Assembly: GCA_009781075.1 (NCBI GenBank)
Contig: WQYU01000004.1
Location: 1 to 46,272 of the forward strand
Source of the DNA: Paludibacter sp.
GTDB lineage: Bacteria > Bacteroidota > Bacteroidia > Bacteroidales > Paludibacteraceae
Direction of reading: 5' to 3'
Length of the DNA stretch: 46,272 bases
The notes beneath the pieces are model-generated. The model was given only the letters and a program-made list of their open reading frames with translations, made no database searches and was not told where the DNA came from. How positions within the stretch are numbered: the stretch's first letter is position 1; each line of letters opens with the position of its first letter. This document shows, one piece after another, positions 23,663 to 33,700 of this stretch. The translations under genes and the position numbers were made by a program.

Positions 23663-23899
23663 ATGGATAAAATTATATGTTGCGGAGAATGTAACAAGTT
23701 TTTGTACGAAGATACAGACGGCAATGGACAATGTAAAACATTGTTGGAAAGAGATTTGCCATATATTGTGAATTGCGCCGACAAATGCCTTTTCAGCATG
23801 ACAATTCCTGAGAATTGTGAAGATTACGGAAAAAGCAACTGTGGCATCAGTGCGGGTGAGGATATGTTTGACAGCGCATATTGCTGGGATTGTTGTTAA
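23663..23899 (+). CDS. Cys-rich small protein, unknown
   Basis: 78 residues with 12 Cys, including CCGECNKF near the start and YCWDCC at the end, suggesting one or two metal-binding knuckles. Three bases after the methyltransferase fragment. No family recognised. Confidence 0.5.
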   Translation: MDKIICCGECNKFLYEDTDGNGQCKTLLERDLPYIVNCADKCLFSMTIPENCEDYGKSNCGISAGEDMFDSAYCWDCC

Positions 23900-23916
23900 T
23901 TTAATAATAAAATTTT

Positions 23917-24279
23917 ATGGAGAACGCACTAACAACAACACACAACCTTGATTTTGAAACAGCACTATATTTTAATTATTATAGATACCGCGTAGGAACT
24001 TGTCATGGGCTTTGGGGCGTTGACAAGGACTACTATTACATTTTGGCAATAAAGAATGAAGAACGGCACAATGGACACTTGGAAGATGTTTTTCAGTGGT
24101 TTGAGTACTCGTGTAAACGCGATAACTATAATTTAATTATTTTGGAAATTATGAACAAAGATTTTTACAGGCACTTGATTGAAAAACGCGGTTTTGTGCC
24201 GCTTGACAAGGGCGGTGCGAATGTAGTAAAGATTTTCAATAAAAAAGCGTACCGAAAATTACTCGAAAAAAGAAGTTAA
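23917..24279 (+). CDS. Possible GNAT-like acetyltransferase
   Basis: 120 residues. The pattern GHLEDVFQWFEYSCKRDNYN, then LIILEIMNKDFYRHLIEKRG and FVPLD resembles the second half of a GNAT acyltransferase (helix, beta4/5, 'RGF' turn), though the acetyl-CoA P-loop is not clear. Substrate unknown. Confidence 0.45.
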   Translation: MENALTTTHNLDFETALYFNYYRYRVGTCHGLWGVDKDYYYILAIKNEERHNGHLEDVFQWFEYSCKRDNYNLIILEIMNKDFYRHLIEKRGFVPLDKGGANVVKIFNKKAYRKLLEKRS

Positions 24280-24305
24280 ATATTAACAAAAGATTTAGAA
24301 ACAAA

Positions 24306-24563
24306 ATGATAATTAATAACAAGGCAAAGGAATTCATTGAAAATTTCCGAAGAGAAAAATGTTATGCACGAGAAACTATTTTAGAAATTGCGGCTATCGT
24401 TGAATTTGCCGAAGCCGAAATGCGAAAGAAAGCGACCGAAGCGCACTGCAATGTATGTGAATATTTATCTGAATTTAATGTTTGTACAAGACCATATTTC
24501 AAATCAAGCACTTGTGATAGAACTTGTGAGTATATGAATAAATTTATTGAATTAATTTATTGA
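24306..24563 (+). CDS. Small phage protein with Cys pairs, unknown
   Basis: 85 residues: N-terminal helix (AKEFIENFRREKCYARETIL) and C-terminal Cys-rich segment (HCNVCEYL, FNVCTRPY, SSTCDRTCEY). Possible zinc site. No family recognised. Confidence 0.5.
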   Translation: MIINNKAKEFIENFRREKCYARETILEIAAIVEFAEAEMRKKATEAHCNVCEYLSEFNVCTRPYFKSSTCDRTCEYMNKFIELIY

Positions 24564-24581
24564 ATTAATTGATAACGAATT

Positions 24582-24740
24582 ATGATAACCAACATAACAT
24601 TTTGCAGCAAATCGAACTGTACTAAAAACTGCACCCGCAACCTGAATTTCATCTCAAAAGAAGACCGCCGCTGGGTACGCATTATCGACTTCTGGGAATG
24701 TCAGGATTTTAGAAAAAAGAAAGGAAATAAAAATATTTGA
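24582..24740 (+). CDS. Small Cys-containing phage protein
   Basis: 52 residues (MITNITFCSKSNCTKNCTRN...), with CxxxxCxxxC near the N-terminus and a WVRIIDFWECQDF core, followed by a basic tail. Its end overlaps the -33 box of the promoter for the ParB/Mom genes. Confidence 0.55.
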   Translation: MITNITFCSKSNCTKNCTRNLNFISKEDRRWVRIIDFWECQDFRKKKGNKNI

Positions 24741-24767
24741 TTATTACAAAAATATATCGTAATTTTG
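24736..24767 (+). promoter_or_regulatory. Promoter TTTG-N20-TAATTTTG for the ParB/Mom/terminase block
   Basis: -33 TTTG (24736-24739) and -7 TAATTTTG (24760-24767), spacing 20, followed by CAATAAA. Nearly the same sequence and identical spacing occur at 36436-36467 before the head module, so both are probably driven by the same factor. The start codon at 24781 is 13 bases on. Confidence 0.8.
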
Positions 24768-24780
24768 CAATAAAAATATT

Positions 24781-25326
24781 ATGAATAAGATACAACTCGA
24801 CACAAATAATTATCGTATTCACAACGATAAAAACAGGCGTATCATCAGGAAATCGCTTGAAGATTTGGGGGCGGGACGTTCTATTGTGGTCGATAATGAA
24901 AATTTTATCATTGCCGGCAATGGTGTGTATGAACAGGCGCAGGAACTTGGATTAAAAACCCGCATTGTTGAATCGGACGGCACGGAATTAATCGTAGTCA
25001 AACGTACTGACATCGCTACTAATGATGAAAAACGCAAGTTACTTGCACTTGTTGATAACCACTCTTCGGACACTTCGGAGTTTGATATGGACTTGATTTT
25101 TGAGGATTTTGATGTTGCCGATTTGGAAGTATGGGAGTTTAATATTGATGATGTTTTTCTTGATGAAATTCCGGACCAACTAACGCAGCCGAAAAAAGAT
25201 AGTTTGCCGTCAATTAAGGTTACATTTCAGAGTATTAAACAAATGAACAGTTTTGAGAGGGAATTAAAAACAGTGCTTAAAAAATTTGAAGGTGCATTTT
25301 ATTCAATATCAGCAGGGGAAATATGA
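24781..25326 (+). CDS. ParB/Srx-like nuclease-domain phage protein
   Basis: 181 residues. NNYRIHNDKNRRIIRKSLED, IVVDNENFIIAGNGVYEQAQ and LLALVDNHSSDTSEFDM follow the ParB N-terminal (ParB/Srx) domain layout used by phage proteins often found with methyltransferases or modification enzymes. It overlaps the Mom-like gene by 4 bases and likely acts in DNA modification or recognition. Confidence 0.75.
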   Translation: MNKIQLDTNNYRIHNDKNRRIIRKSLEDLGAGRSIVVDNENFIIAGNGVYEQAQELGLKTRIVESDGTELIVVKRTDIATNDEKRKLLALVDNHSSDTSEFDMDLIFEDFDVADLEVWEFNIDDVFLDEIPDQLTQPKKDSLPSIKVTFQSIKQMNSFERELKTVLKKFEGAFYSISAGEI

Positions 25327-25937
25327 GATTAGAAAAAGCATCGGGGAAGGCTATAAAATATGCCTGTTTAAATTATCATTATGCAAAATCTGTTCCGGTA
25401 ATTCGGCTTGGATATTCTGTTTTTAATGATAATGACGAATGGTGCGGGGTTATTTTATATTCCAGTGGCGCCAATCCGAGAATAGCCAAAGAATACGGAT
25501 TAGTACAGGGACAGGTAGTAGAATTAGTAAGGGTGGCTCTGAACGGTAATCAGGAACATACATCGCAGGCGTTGGCAATGTCATTAAAAATATTAAAACA
25601 GGACGCTCCCGCAGTAAAATTGGTAGTAAGTTTTGCCGACAGAAACCAGGACCATATAGGCACAATTTATCAGGCGACAAATTGGTTTTATATGGACGAA
25701 CGCTCTGCCGAACGTGGAATAATGATAAAGGGGAAATTAATGCACAGCCGCAGTGTAGGCAGGAAATATGGAAATCAACAAATAGAATGGATTAAGCATA
25801 ACATAGACCCTAACGCAGAACGAATTAAAGGAAAAACAAAGATAAAATACGTGTATGTGCTCGATAAAAAGTTATTTCCAAAAATAAAAGAATTATCAAA
25901 GCCATATCCTAAAAAAGAAATTAAAAATAATGTCTAA
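25323..25937 (+). CDS. Mom-like DNA adenine modification protein
   Basis: 204 residues. ACLNYHYAKSVPVIRLGYSV, ILYSSGANPRIAKEYGL, VVELVRVALNG and VVSFADRNQDHIGTIYQATN match the Mu Mom family, GNAT-fold proteins that add a carbamoylmethyl-type group to adenine and protect phage DNA from host restriction. Mu controls mom with an upstream com gene; none is recognised here, and instead the gene is coupled to a ParB-like gene. Modification of this phage's DNA is expected but untested. Confidence 0.8.
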   Translation: MRLEKASGKAIKYACLNYHYAKSVPVIRLGYSVFNDNDEWCGVILYSSGANPRIAKEYGLVQGQVVELVRVALNGNQEHTSQALAMSLKILKQDAPAVKLVVSFADRNQDHIGTIYQATNWFYMDERSAERGIMIKGKLMHSRSVGRKYGNQQIEWIKHNIDPNAERIKGKTKIKYVYVLDKKLFPKIKELSKPYPKKEIKNNV

Positions 25938-25970
25938 TTTTGCGGCATTAATTTATAAAATTTTTGCCGT

Positions 25971-26198
25971 ATGAAAACAACAAAAATAACAATGACTTAC
26001 ATACAAGTATTAGAGAAAATGATTGAGCGAAAGCAAGTTGAGTTAAAAGTTATCTCAAACGAAGTATCTTCACTGCCTGATAATTTTAATAAAAGAAAGT
26101 TTATAGAATTAGGTGCAGAATTAAAAATACTTGAAACTTGTATTGACCTTGCAAAAGTAATGTTTGACAATGAAAACGGCAGCGAAGATAAAACCTGA
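25971..26198 (+). CDS. Small coiled-coil phage protein
   Basis: 75 residues with a long charged helix (MIERKQVELKVISNEVSSLP). Overlaps the terminase small subunit gene by 29 bases. Function unknown; position suggests a packaging accessory. Confidence 0.5.
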   Translation: MKTTKITMTYIQVLEKMIERKQVELKVISNEVSSLPDNFNKRKFIELGAELKILETCIDLAKVMFDNENGSEDKT

Positions 26199-26655
26199 AA
26201 AACCGAAAAAGCAGAGCAAAAGAGGACGCCCAACGTCTTATAACAGCGATAATAACGAAAAGGTATTTAAACTCTGCTTACTTGGAGCAACCGACAAAGA
26301 TATTGCCGATTTTTTTGGCGTTTCAGAATCAACATTAAATAATTGGAAAATTGAATACCCTGAATTTTTGGAGTCCATAAAAAAGGGAAAACAGGAAGCG
26401 GACGCAAATGTCGGCTCTGCCCTTTATTCACGCGCTATTGGACATAAAAAAAAGGACTGTGAAGAGGTTTTTCAGTATCAGGGTAAAATAGTGCGAGCAA
26501 AGACAACAAAATACTTTCCACCCGATGTAACTGCAATCATTTTTTGGTTAAAAAACAGACAACCGACACTTTGGAGAGATAAACAGGTACAGGAAATAAC
26601 AGGAAAAGACGGCGAGCCGATAAAATTCGAGGGTTTTAACTTCTTACCGCAGTAA
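26170..26655 (+). CDS. Terminase small subunit
   Basis: 161 residues from the ATG at 26170; a TTG two codons earlier is less likely. A basic N-terminus (KPEKPKKQSKRGRPTSY) leads into an HTH (GATDKDIADFFGVSESTLNN), then GSALYSRAIGHK and a C-terminal segment (DVTAIIFWLKNRQPTLWRDK) typical of phage small terminases, which bind the packaging site. It is followed, after 107 bases, by the large subunit. Confidence 0.8.
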   Translation: MKTAAKIKPEKPKKQSKRGRPTSYNSDNNEKVFKLCLLGATDKDIADFFGVSESTLNNWKIEYPEFLESIKKGKQEADANVGSALYSRAIGHKKKDCEEVFQYQGKIVRAKTTKYFPPDVTAIIFWLKNRQPTLWRDKQVQEITGKDGEPIKFEGFNFLPQ

Positions 26656-26762
26656 AAAAAACGCATATTTTTTTTGGAAAATAATTATAATTAGACAAAA
26701 CAACTAATTTATATATTTGATAATCAATAAGTTACAAATTTTTAATAAAACTATTTATAAAA

Positions 26763-28061
26763 ATGAACGAAAAACAGCGGCAAGCATACCAATATCTACG
26801 GGACAATGTGCATAAATTCATATTGTACGGCGGTGCTGCGGGAGGCGGTAAATCGTGGCTCGGGTGTGAGTGGTTAATGCAGTGCGGATATCATCTACCC
26901 TGCACACGTTGGTTTGTTGGACGTAACAACTTAAAAGATTGTCGGGAATCAATCTTAGTAACGTGGCGCAAGGTAGCGGAATGGCATAAATTTACAGCAT
27001 ATACTATAACGCCCGAAGGTATAAAGTTTAATAACGGCAGTGAAGTTGTATTTTTGGATTTAACATTTTATCCTAAAAAAGACCCTTTATATGAGCGTTT
27101 CGGATCAAAGGAATTTACAGGCGGTTGGATTGAGGAGGCAGGCGAGGTAAATTTTAAAGCATTTGACGTTTTGAAATCACGTATAGGCAGGCATAAAAAC
27201 GAAGAATATAAAATAATACCAAAATTGTTAATCACCTGCAATCCGAAACAAAATTGGCTTTATATTGAGTTTTTTAAACCATACCGAAAACAGGTGCTAA
27301 AAGAGCCGTATTGCTTTATTCCTGCGCTTGCAACCGATAACATATTTTTGCCTGTCGATTATATCGAAACACTAAAAGAAATCAAAGACAAAGCCACAAG
27401 GGAACGTCTGCTGTATGGAAATTGGGACTATGAAACAAACCAGTCGGCATTATGTGATTTTGAGGCAATTACGGATATATTTACAAATACGGCAAAACCA
27501 AGCAATAATAGAGGTATTGCAGCCGATTTAGCAATGCAAGGGCGCGACAGATTTATTGCCTGTTACTCTGAGGGTCTAAAAATTAATATTGAAATCGACA
27601 AGCCAAAATCTGACGGCAAAGAAATTGAAAATGATTTGCGTAATTTAATGGAAAGGCGGCGTGTAGGCAGAAGTCAGACAATCGCGGACTCTGACGGTCT
27701 GGGTGCATATTTGGAAAGTTATATCAAAGGCATTGTTGCATTTCACGGCGGAGCGAGAGCATTAAAACCTGACACATACGCAAGTATTAAAGACGAATGC
27801 GCTTTTAAATTGGCTGAGGTTATAAATAACAGGGACCTGCAAATAATTTGCACCGAAGAACAAAAAGCCCGATTACTGGAAGAATTACCTTTACTCATTA
27901 ACGCAAATATTGACGATGATAAAGGAAAAAAGAAAATTATATCAAAGGAACGAATGAAAGAAATAATACAGCGTTCGCCCGATATGTTAGACGTTTTGAT
28001 TATGGCGATGTATAACCATATTAAACCAATGTATAAAGGAATTCAAAAAATATCATTCTAA
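26763..28061 (+). CDS. Terminase large subunit
   Basis: 432 residues. ATPase: Walker A GGAAGGGKS (about 23-31), adenine-binding WFVGRNN, Walker B TGGWIEEAGE and coupling motif LLITCNPKQNWLY. Nuclease: GIAADLAMQGRDRF (first Asp), TIADSDGLG and DMLDVLIMAMY (last Asp). This is the DNA-packaging motor and headful or cos-cutting nuclease. Full length for the family. Confidence 0.95.
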   Translation: MNEKQRQAYQYLRDNVHKFILYGGAAGGGKSWLGCEWLMQCGYHLPCTRWFVGRNNLKDCRESILVTWRKVAEWHKFTAYTITPEGIKFNNGSEVVFLDLTFYPKKDPLYERFGSKEFTGGWIEEAGEVNFKAFDVLKSRIGRHKNEEYKIIPKLLITCNPKQNWLYIEFFKPYRKQVLKEPYCFIPALATDNIFLPVDYIETLKEIKDKATRERLLYGNWDYETNQSALCDFEAITDIFTNTAKPSNNRGIAADLAMQGRDRFIACYSEGLKINIEIDKPKSDGKEIENDLRNLMERRRVGRSQTIADSDGLGAYLESYIKGIVAFHGGARALKPDTYASIKDECAFKLAEVINNRDLQIICTEEQKARLLEELPLLINANIDDDKGKKKIISKERMKEIIQRSPDMLDVLIMAMYNHIKPMYKGIQKISF

Positions 28062-28072
28062 AATAAAATATT

Positions 28073-28495
28073 ATGTTACAGCAGATTAAACAAATATTAG
28101 AAACAGTTAATTGTGAATATATTGTCATCTACGAGACGGATAAAATGGCAAACGTTGTCATTGACGACCTGACGCGCACGGCAAAATTTGTGCATATAGA
28201 CGAATTTAGAGATGGCAAAATGACAATGCCGAAGTACCGTGATGGGTGGAATAAGATTTTAAAAATGGAACTTTATTTTTGCCACTTCTGCCAAATGCAG
28301 GACACGGCAGAATTTAGAGAGCAGAAAAGGGAACAGATAGAGAATGAAATTGTCCGTCCTTTTATTGATGCCTACCAGAACAGCGGACTTTTTGACGAGG
28401 TTGCCGAATGGGGACTTGGTTATCCGCCGCCTCAATTTGATGCTAACGAGGTGGGCGTACTTTTACGTTTCGATTGTTCGATGATAAATTGTTAA
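28073..28495 (+). CDS. Phage structural/assembly protein, unknown
   Basis: 140 residues. Alternating beta/helix; the end ANEVGVLLRFDCSMINC resembles proteins placed before the tail genes in Bacteroidota phages. Position between terL and tail genes suggests tail completion, but this is not proven. Confidence 0.5.
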   Translation: MLQQIKQILETVNCEYIVIYETDKMANVVIDDLTRTAKFVHIDEFRDGKMTMPKYRDGWNKILKMELYFCHFCQMQDTAEFREQKREQIENEIVRPFIDAYQNSGLFDEVAEWGLGYPPPQFDANEVGVLLRFDCSMINC

Positions 28496-28516
28496 TCAAT
28501 TTTTAAATATTATTTT

Positions 28517-29011
28517 ATGAAAAAAATAAAACAAAAAAAATTACCATTGCAGTTTAAAAAACAAATTGATATTCAAGGCGGTAAATTAACCTTCGGGCAG
28601 AGGATTGAACTCGGTAAGATTTTCCAAACGGAAACAAACACGAGGATTATTTTTAACAGCGTCTTTGAGTGTCTGCATAATTTCACGCCGTTAGCAATAG
28701 AAGTGCCGGGCTTAATGAAATATTTTGAAAGCATTATCGAGGGCTTAAAATATTGGATTTTAATTGAAACGGAACTTTTGCATTATGAACCTTCCAGTCA
28801 AGAGTTAGAAGCGGGAATAATGGAACTTGGTCAAAGTTTGGGTGAATCTGGAACAGTTATAAGCTTGGCAAAAGATTTTTCAATCGACCCCGATGCCATT
28901 CTAACTTGGGAATATGGTAAAATATTCGGAATTTTACGTGCAAATTTAGAGCAATATAATTTTGAAAAGAAACTCAATAAAGTTTACGAACGCAGTTATA
29001 AGAAAAAATAA
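28517..29011 (+). CDS. Possible tail assembly chaperone
   Basis: 164 residues, mostly helical, placed three genes ahead of the tape measure, where gpG-like chaperones usually sit. Its stop and the next start overlap (TAATG). No direct family match; the call rests on position, size and helical content. Confidence 0.4.
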   Translation: MKKIKQKKLPLQFKKQIDIQGGKLTFGQRIELGKIFQTETNTRIIFNSVFECLHNFTPLAIEVPGLMKYFESIIEGLKYWILIETELLHYEPSSQELEAGIMELGQSLGESGTVISLAKDFSIDPDAILTWEYGKIFGILRANLEQYNFEKKLNKVYERSYKKK

Positions 29012-29463
29012 TGGAACAGGTAGAGCAGATATTGGAAAGTGAATTAACCGAACTTGAAAATGATATTAAGAGCCGTATAAAGACCTATTATGCTACAGGC
29101 AGAACGGAAAAAAGTTTGTCGCATAAAGTATCGGGGTTCAGTGGTATTTTGGAGGGAGCAACTTATATCGAAACTTTGGAACGCGGACGCCCTCCGGCAA
29201 GAGGTGGTGATTCAAAAGGCGCATTTTTAGCAAATTTAAAAGAATGGATTCGGGTACGCTGGAAAGATGTTAAAGATGAAAAAGATTTGGAACGAAAAGC
29301 AAAGTTTCTAAAATGGTACATAAATAAATATGGAAATAAAAAGTTTCGCAATGGTGAAAAAGATGATGTGCTTTCAAAACCTATTGCCGACTTCACAGAA
29401 CAAATATCACAAAGAATAAGCGATTTATATTTAATTCAAATAACAAATAATTTAAACTTATAA
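29011..29463 (+). CDS. HK97 gp10-like tail/neck protein
   Basis: 150 residues. The plan of an N-terminal helix, a loop with ETLERGRPPARGG and a C-terminal helical part resembles HK97-gp10-type proteins (tail completion or neck). The overlap TAATG with the upstream gene shows translational coupling. Confidence 0.5.
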   Translation: MEQVEQILESELTELENDIKSRIKTYYATGRTEKSLSHKVSGFSGILEGATYIETLERGRPPARGGDSKGAFLANLKEWIRVRWKDVKDEKDLERKAKFLKWYINKYGNKKFRNGEKDDVLSKPIADFTEQISQRISDLYLIQITNNLNL

Positions 29464-29467
29464 TATT

Positions 29468-30544
29468 ATGATTTCAGATTTATTTGTAGCATACAACCCA
29501 GCAATAGTAACCTTTCCTTCTACACAGGACGAAATCATTGTAACTATTACTATTAGCAATTATGATAACCTTTCTGTTATGGGAGAGGTAGAGAAAAAAA
29601 AGGAAATTTTTAACAATAATGTAAGAATTGACGTATCAAACATTGTCAGTAAATTTTTTAACGACATCAGGATTTATTTCAATAATAACAGGTTTTTCAC
29701 TTCGCAATTATTTGTATTACGATGGCAATTGCTATTAGAGCCGGACACAAATATATTTATAAAAAATATCGGAATAATGCTTAACGCTGTTGTGCAGGTT
29801 GGTGAAAATCCCGATTTAACTTTACAGCGAGGAACGTTCAGAACGCACTTTAAACGTCTCAAAAAATATAACGGCTACGAACTTACCGTCGGGGTTTTAT
29901 CATATTCTGGAGTTAATAACTTTATTAACAACGTACAGGTAATAGATGATAACGGATTATTACCGCCTCACTTTTGCGTTGTGGTAAATGATAACGATAC
30001 GATGTTAGTATTAAATAACTCGCCATTGTCTCCTGATTTAACAGGCAATACAGGCGAAATAATTACCGACAATCTGGGTAATATCATTCAGGTAAATATT
30101 CCGACAGACCATTATTCCGAAGTCCGTAAATATGTGGATTTATGCTGCACGCCGAGCAATCCGTTTTATGTCAGGTGGGTTAATCAACTTGGCGGGTACG
30201 ATTATTTTATGTTCGGCAAACGGCAGACACACGAATATAAGACGGACAAACAGGAATATTATAAACCCTTTTTTAATGACGTACAGGCGATTACAGGCAC
30301 AACAAGGATGTTTTATATGGAAGCAGCCGAAAACATAACGGCAGGAGCGGAACAGGTAACAAATGACGATTACGAGGCATTGCATAAAATCATCTATTCA
30401 CCGCTGATAGAATGGTATAACGAAAAATTAAATAAGTGGATTGAGGTTTTGGTCGATGACTTTGATATTACAAAAGACACGTGGAACAATACGCAGAGCG
30501 TAGAGGTAACTTTTAACCTGCCTGATAAACAGTTACAGGTTTAG
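29468..30544 (+). CDS. Tail-associated phage protein, unknown
   Basis: 358 residues, beta-rich (for example IVTITISNYDNLSVMGEVEK, FKRLKKYNGYELTVGV, FYVRWVNQLGGYDYFMFGKR). It lies directly upstream of the tape measure, so a tail tube-adjacent or distal component is likely. No specific family recognised. Confidence 0.5.
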   Translation: MISDLFVAYNPAIVTFPSTQDEIIVTITISNYDNLSVMGEVEKKKEIFNNNVRIDVSNIVSKFFNDIRIYFNNNRFFTSQLFVLRWQLLLEPDTNIFIKNIGIMLNAVVQVGENPDLTLQRGTFRTHFKRLKKYNGYELTVGVLSYSGVNNFINNVQVIDDNGLLPPHFCVVVNDNDTMLVLNNSPLSPDLTGNTGEIITDNLGNIIQVNIPTDHYSEVRKYVDLCCTPSNPFYVRWVNQLGGYDYFMFGKRQTHEYKTDKQEYYKPFFNDVQAITGTTRMFYMEAAENITAGAEQVTNDDYEALHKIIYSPLIEWYNEKLNKWIEVLVDDFDITKDTWNNTQSVEVTFNLPDKQLQV

Positions 30545-30645
30545 GGTTGTTTTTTGAAGCCCTGATGTAATTCACTTATAACACCACCAACGACTGCAAC
30601 AAGAGTACAAACAAGCATAAATCCAAAAAATATCTTTATAAACAT
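30541..30645 (-). CDS. Small membrane peptide, possible moron
   Basis: 34 residues (MFIKIFFGFMLVCTLVAVVG...) forming one transmembrane helix with a basic tail. It sits antisense in the gap before the tape measure, its stop overlapping the plus-strand stop. It has its own TAnnTTTG element (30679-30686). Antisense orientation, own promoter and membrane character fit a lysogenic-conversion peptide. Confidence 0.5.
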   Translation of the reverse strand: MFIKIFFGFMLVCTLVAVVGGVISELHQGFKKQP

Positions 30646-30678
30646 AACGATTAATTTTAATTGCAAGTAAATAAAGTG

Positions 30679-30686
30679 CAAAAATA
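30679..30686 (-). promoter_or_regulatory. -7 element for the antisense membrane peptide
   Basis: CAAAAATA reads TATTTTTG on the minus strand, 33 bases before the start at 30645. No clear -33 at standard spacing. Confidence 0.45.
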
Positions 30687-30713
30687 CAAATAAATTTTAA
30701 ATAAAAAAATATT

Positions 30714-33700
30714 ATGGCTGACAATACAGAAAAAAAAATATTATTAGCAGTACAAATACTTGATAACTTTGTTGAGGCTAAAAAAAATCTTGATGCTGCA
30801 AAAAAGGCAATGGACGATTTTATTAAATCGGGCAACACAAATATAGAAACACAGCGAACATTAGCAATCAATTTAGCAAAATCAAATAATGAATATCGCA
30901 ATGCAAAAAAAGTAATAGAAAGCACCGTAAAATCGCAAGATATTTTGGCAGCGGGTGTAAATACTGCTAATAAAACACTTGGCGAAATGCAACGCGAACT
31001 TGCAGCACTTCGCAATACTCCTCTTGACCCTGATAAACCAGAACAAGCAAAGGCAATAAAACAGGCAATGGCTGATTTAACAGTAGAAATTTCCAAATAT
31101 AAAAATGAAATAAAAGGAATGGATACTGCTCAGACGTTCAAAAATCTTGCAGGTTCATTACAAGGGTTAAGCGGAGCAGTTCAATCGTTAGTTCAAATAG
31201 GGTCTATTTTTGGAGTTGAAAATGAAGCATTACAAAAATTATCAGAAAAAACTAAAGAATTTATATCTATCACACAGGGATTGGGTGCTGTTACTGAAAT
31301 GCTTGAAAAAAAACGATTAAGTTTATTGGCTGCAAATATTAAAAATATTGCAGTGAGCGTTCAAAACTCTATTACTACTAACCTTGAAACTTTATCAAAA
31401 TCTCTTAACGCCAAAGCCACCGCCGCTCAAACTGCTGCTGAAAATGGCGGTATCATTGCTAAAACAAAGGCAATAGTAATTACTAAACTTGCTGCCGCTG
31501 CGCAGTGGCTTTGGAACGCTGCAATGGCGGCAAATCCTGTTATGTTGCTTGTTATTGCTATTGCCGCAGCGATAGCTGCAATAGCATTATTAATAAGTTG
31601 GTTATCAAAATCTTCAAAAGCAGAAAAAGACGCAGAGGCAGCATCGAAAGCATACGAAACACAAGCACAAAAAACAGCCGATACAATAGACAGTATTAAC
31701 CGCAGGCAAACAGACGCAACAAATAAAAGGAGTAATGAACTACGGCAAGAAATATTAGATATGAAAGCCAATGGTGCAACCGCCGCAGAAATAGCAAAGG
31801 CAAAAGCAAAAGGCGAAGAAGATTTGAGAAATATAGAAATTGCAGCGTCAAAAGACAGGTGGAAAGAAAATTACACATTATTGATTTTAAAAAATAATGA
31901 AATTGCCGCACAGCAGAAATTATTGAATGAACACGACAAAGGAAGTAAAAAATATAAAGAACAGGAAGAAAAAATACGCGAGTTGATACGTGCAAAAAAT
32001 GAACTTTTAGGCACAATGCAAGGCGAACTTCAAACGCAAAAAGATTTATCGTTAAAAAATGCAGAAGCAATACAGAAACAAAAAGAAGATGATAAAAAAG
32101 CAGCGAAAGACCGCGCCAAAAAATATCAGGACAATGCTTTAAAAATGCTTGATTTGCAGAAAAAAGTTGCAGACGAGCAAAACAAATTAACAGAAACTTC
32201 GCTGTCAAAAGATTTTCTTTCGCAACAAAAATGGAATGCTCAAAAATTTGCAGATAATCAAAAGTATGAAAAGGAAAAACTTGATATGCAACTGAAATTC
32301 AAGCAAATTTCAGCCGTCGAATATGCCAAGCAAAATGAAATCCTTGACTTACAACAGCAGACATTCAATCAAAATCAACTCAATGAACTTTCCGACCATT
32401 ATAAAAAGACACAGGAAGCATTATGCGGGTTAATCCAATCCACAGCACAGGAACAGATTGCCGACCTCAAAAAACAATATGACGAGGCAATGAAAATCCT
32501 TAATCAAGAACCGCCGAAGCAGAAAAAAGGACAATCTGATGACGATTATACTAAGGAATTGAACGCCTTTGAAGATTACCAATTTCAGATAGGGACTTAT
32601 GCCGCACGATTGGCAGAGGAGAGGACAAAAAAGGAAAATGAAATTAGAGAAAATGCTTTGAAAAAAGATATTGACCTCGCACTTGCCGCAGCAGATAAAG
32701 AATATGCCGAAGATTTTGCAAAATATCAGGATAACGAGGCGAAGAAAAGCGAAACCGCCATTGAACAGCAAAAAAAGCGTTCAGAAGAAATATTAAAAGT
32801 TATTCAATCTGCGTATGAAAAAGAAAAAGAAGAACTTATAAAACGCGGCGCAAGTCAAAAGGAACTTGACGATTTGGAAATAAAATACAATAAAGACAAA
32901 AATATTCAGATTGCCAATGACAATGCCGAACTCAAAAAATTGGAATTTGAACAAAGTCAAATCAACCTCAACCGCGAACTTTTATCCGCTCATAACAATG
33001 CGCGCCTGATTTATGATGCTAAAAAGAAATCTCTTTTAGAAGAACAAAAATTATATGCCGACGATGCCGACAGGAAGGCTAAAATTGCCTCACAACTTGC
33101 AGATATTGAAAAAGAATATGCGCAGGCACGAATTGATAGTTTTGAGGAGTTTAGTTCTAAATCTATGGAATTGATGTCTGCAATTAATGAATTTTCAAAT
33201 GCATTAGCGGCAGGCGAATTGCAGCAATACGAGGATGACAATGAACAGAAAAAACAGACACTTGATAATCGTTTGAAAAATGGATTAATTTCACAAGAAA
33301 ATTACGATAAACAGATTGCGGCATTGGACGCCGATTTAGATAAGAAAAAGGCAGAAATCGCACGCAAACAGGCACAGCGCGAAAAATTATTGAAATTGTT
33401 TGAAATTGGAATTAATACCGCTGCTGCAATTATGAAACTTTGGGTAAGCCCGGGATATCCGATGGCTATTCCTTTGACAATTATGACGACTGCACTTGGT
33501 GTTATACAAGCCGCTACGGTACTTGCTACTCCGCTGCCAAAAGCATCGCGCGGAATGTTGTTAAAAGGTAAATCGCACGCTCAGGGCGGCATTCCGATAG
33601 AGGCAGAAGGCGGAGAGGTTATTATGAATAAACGCAGTTCGGCGATGTTCGCTCCGTTACTCTCGGCAATGAATGTAGCAGGCGGCGGCGTTCCGTTTGC

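Noticed and set aside
28990..29020. Possible -1 frameshift fusing the 164- and 150-residue genes at an AAAAAAT run, like tail chaperone G/GT
   Set aside because: A TAATG stop/start overlap explains the arrangement, and the downstream product looks like a gp10-type protein with its own start.
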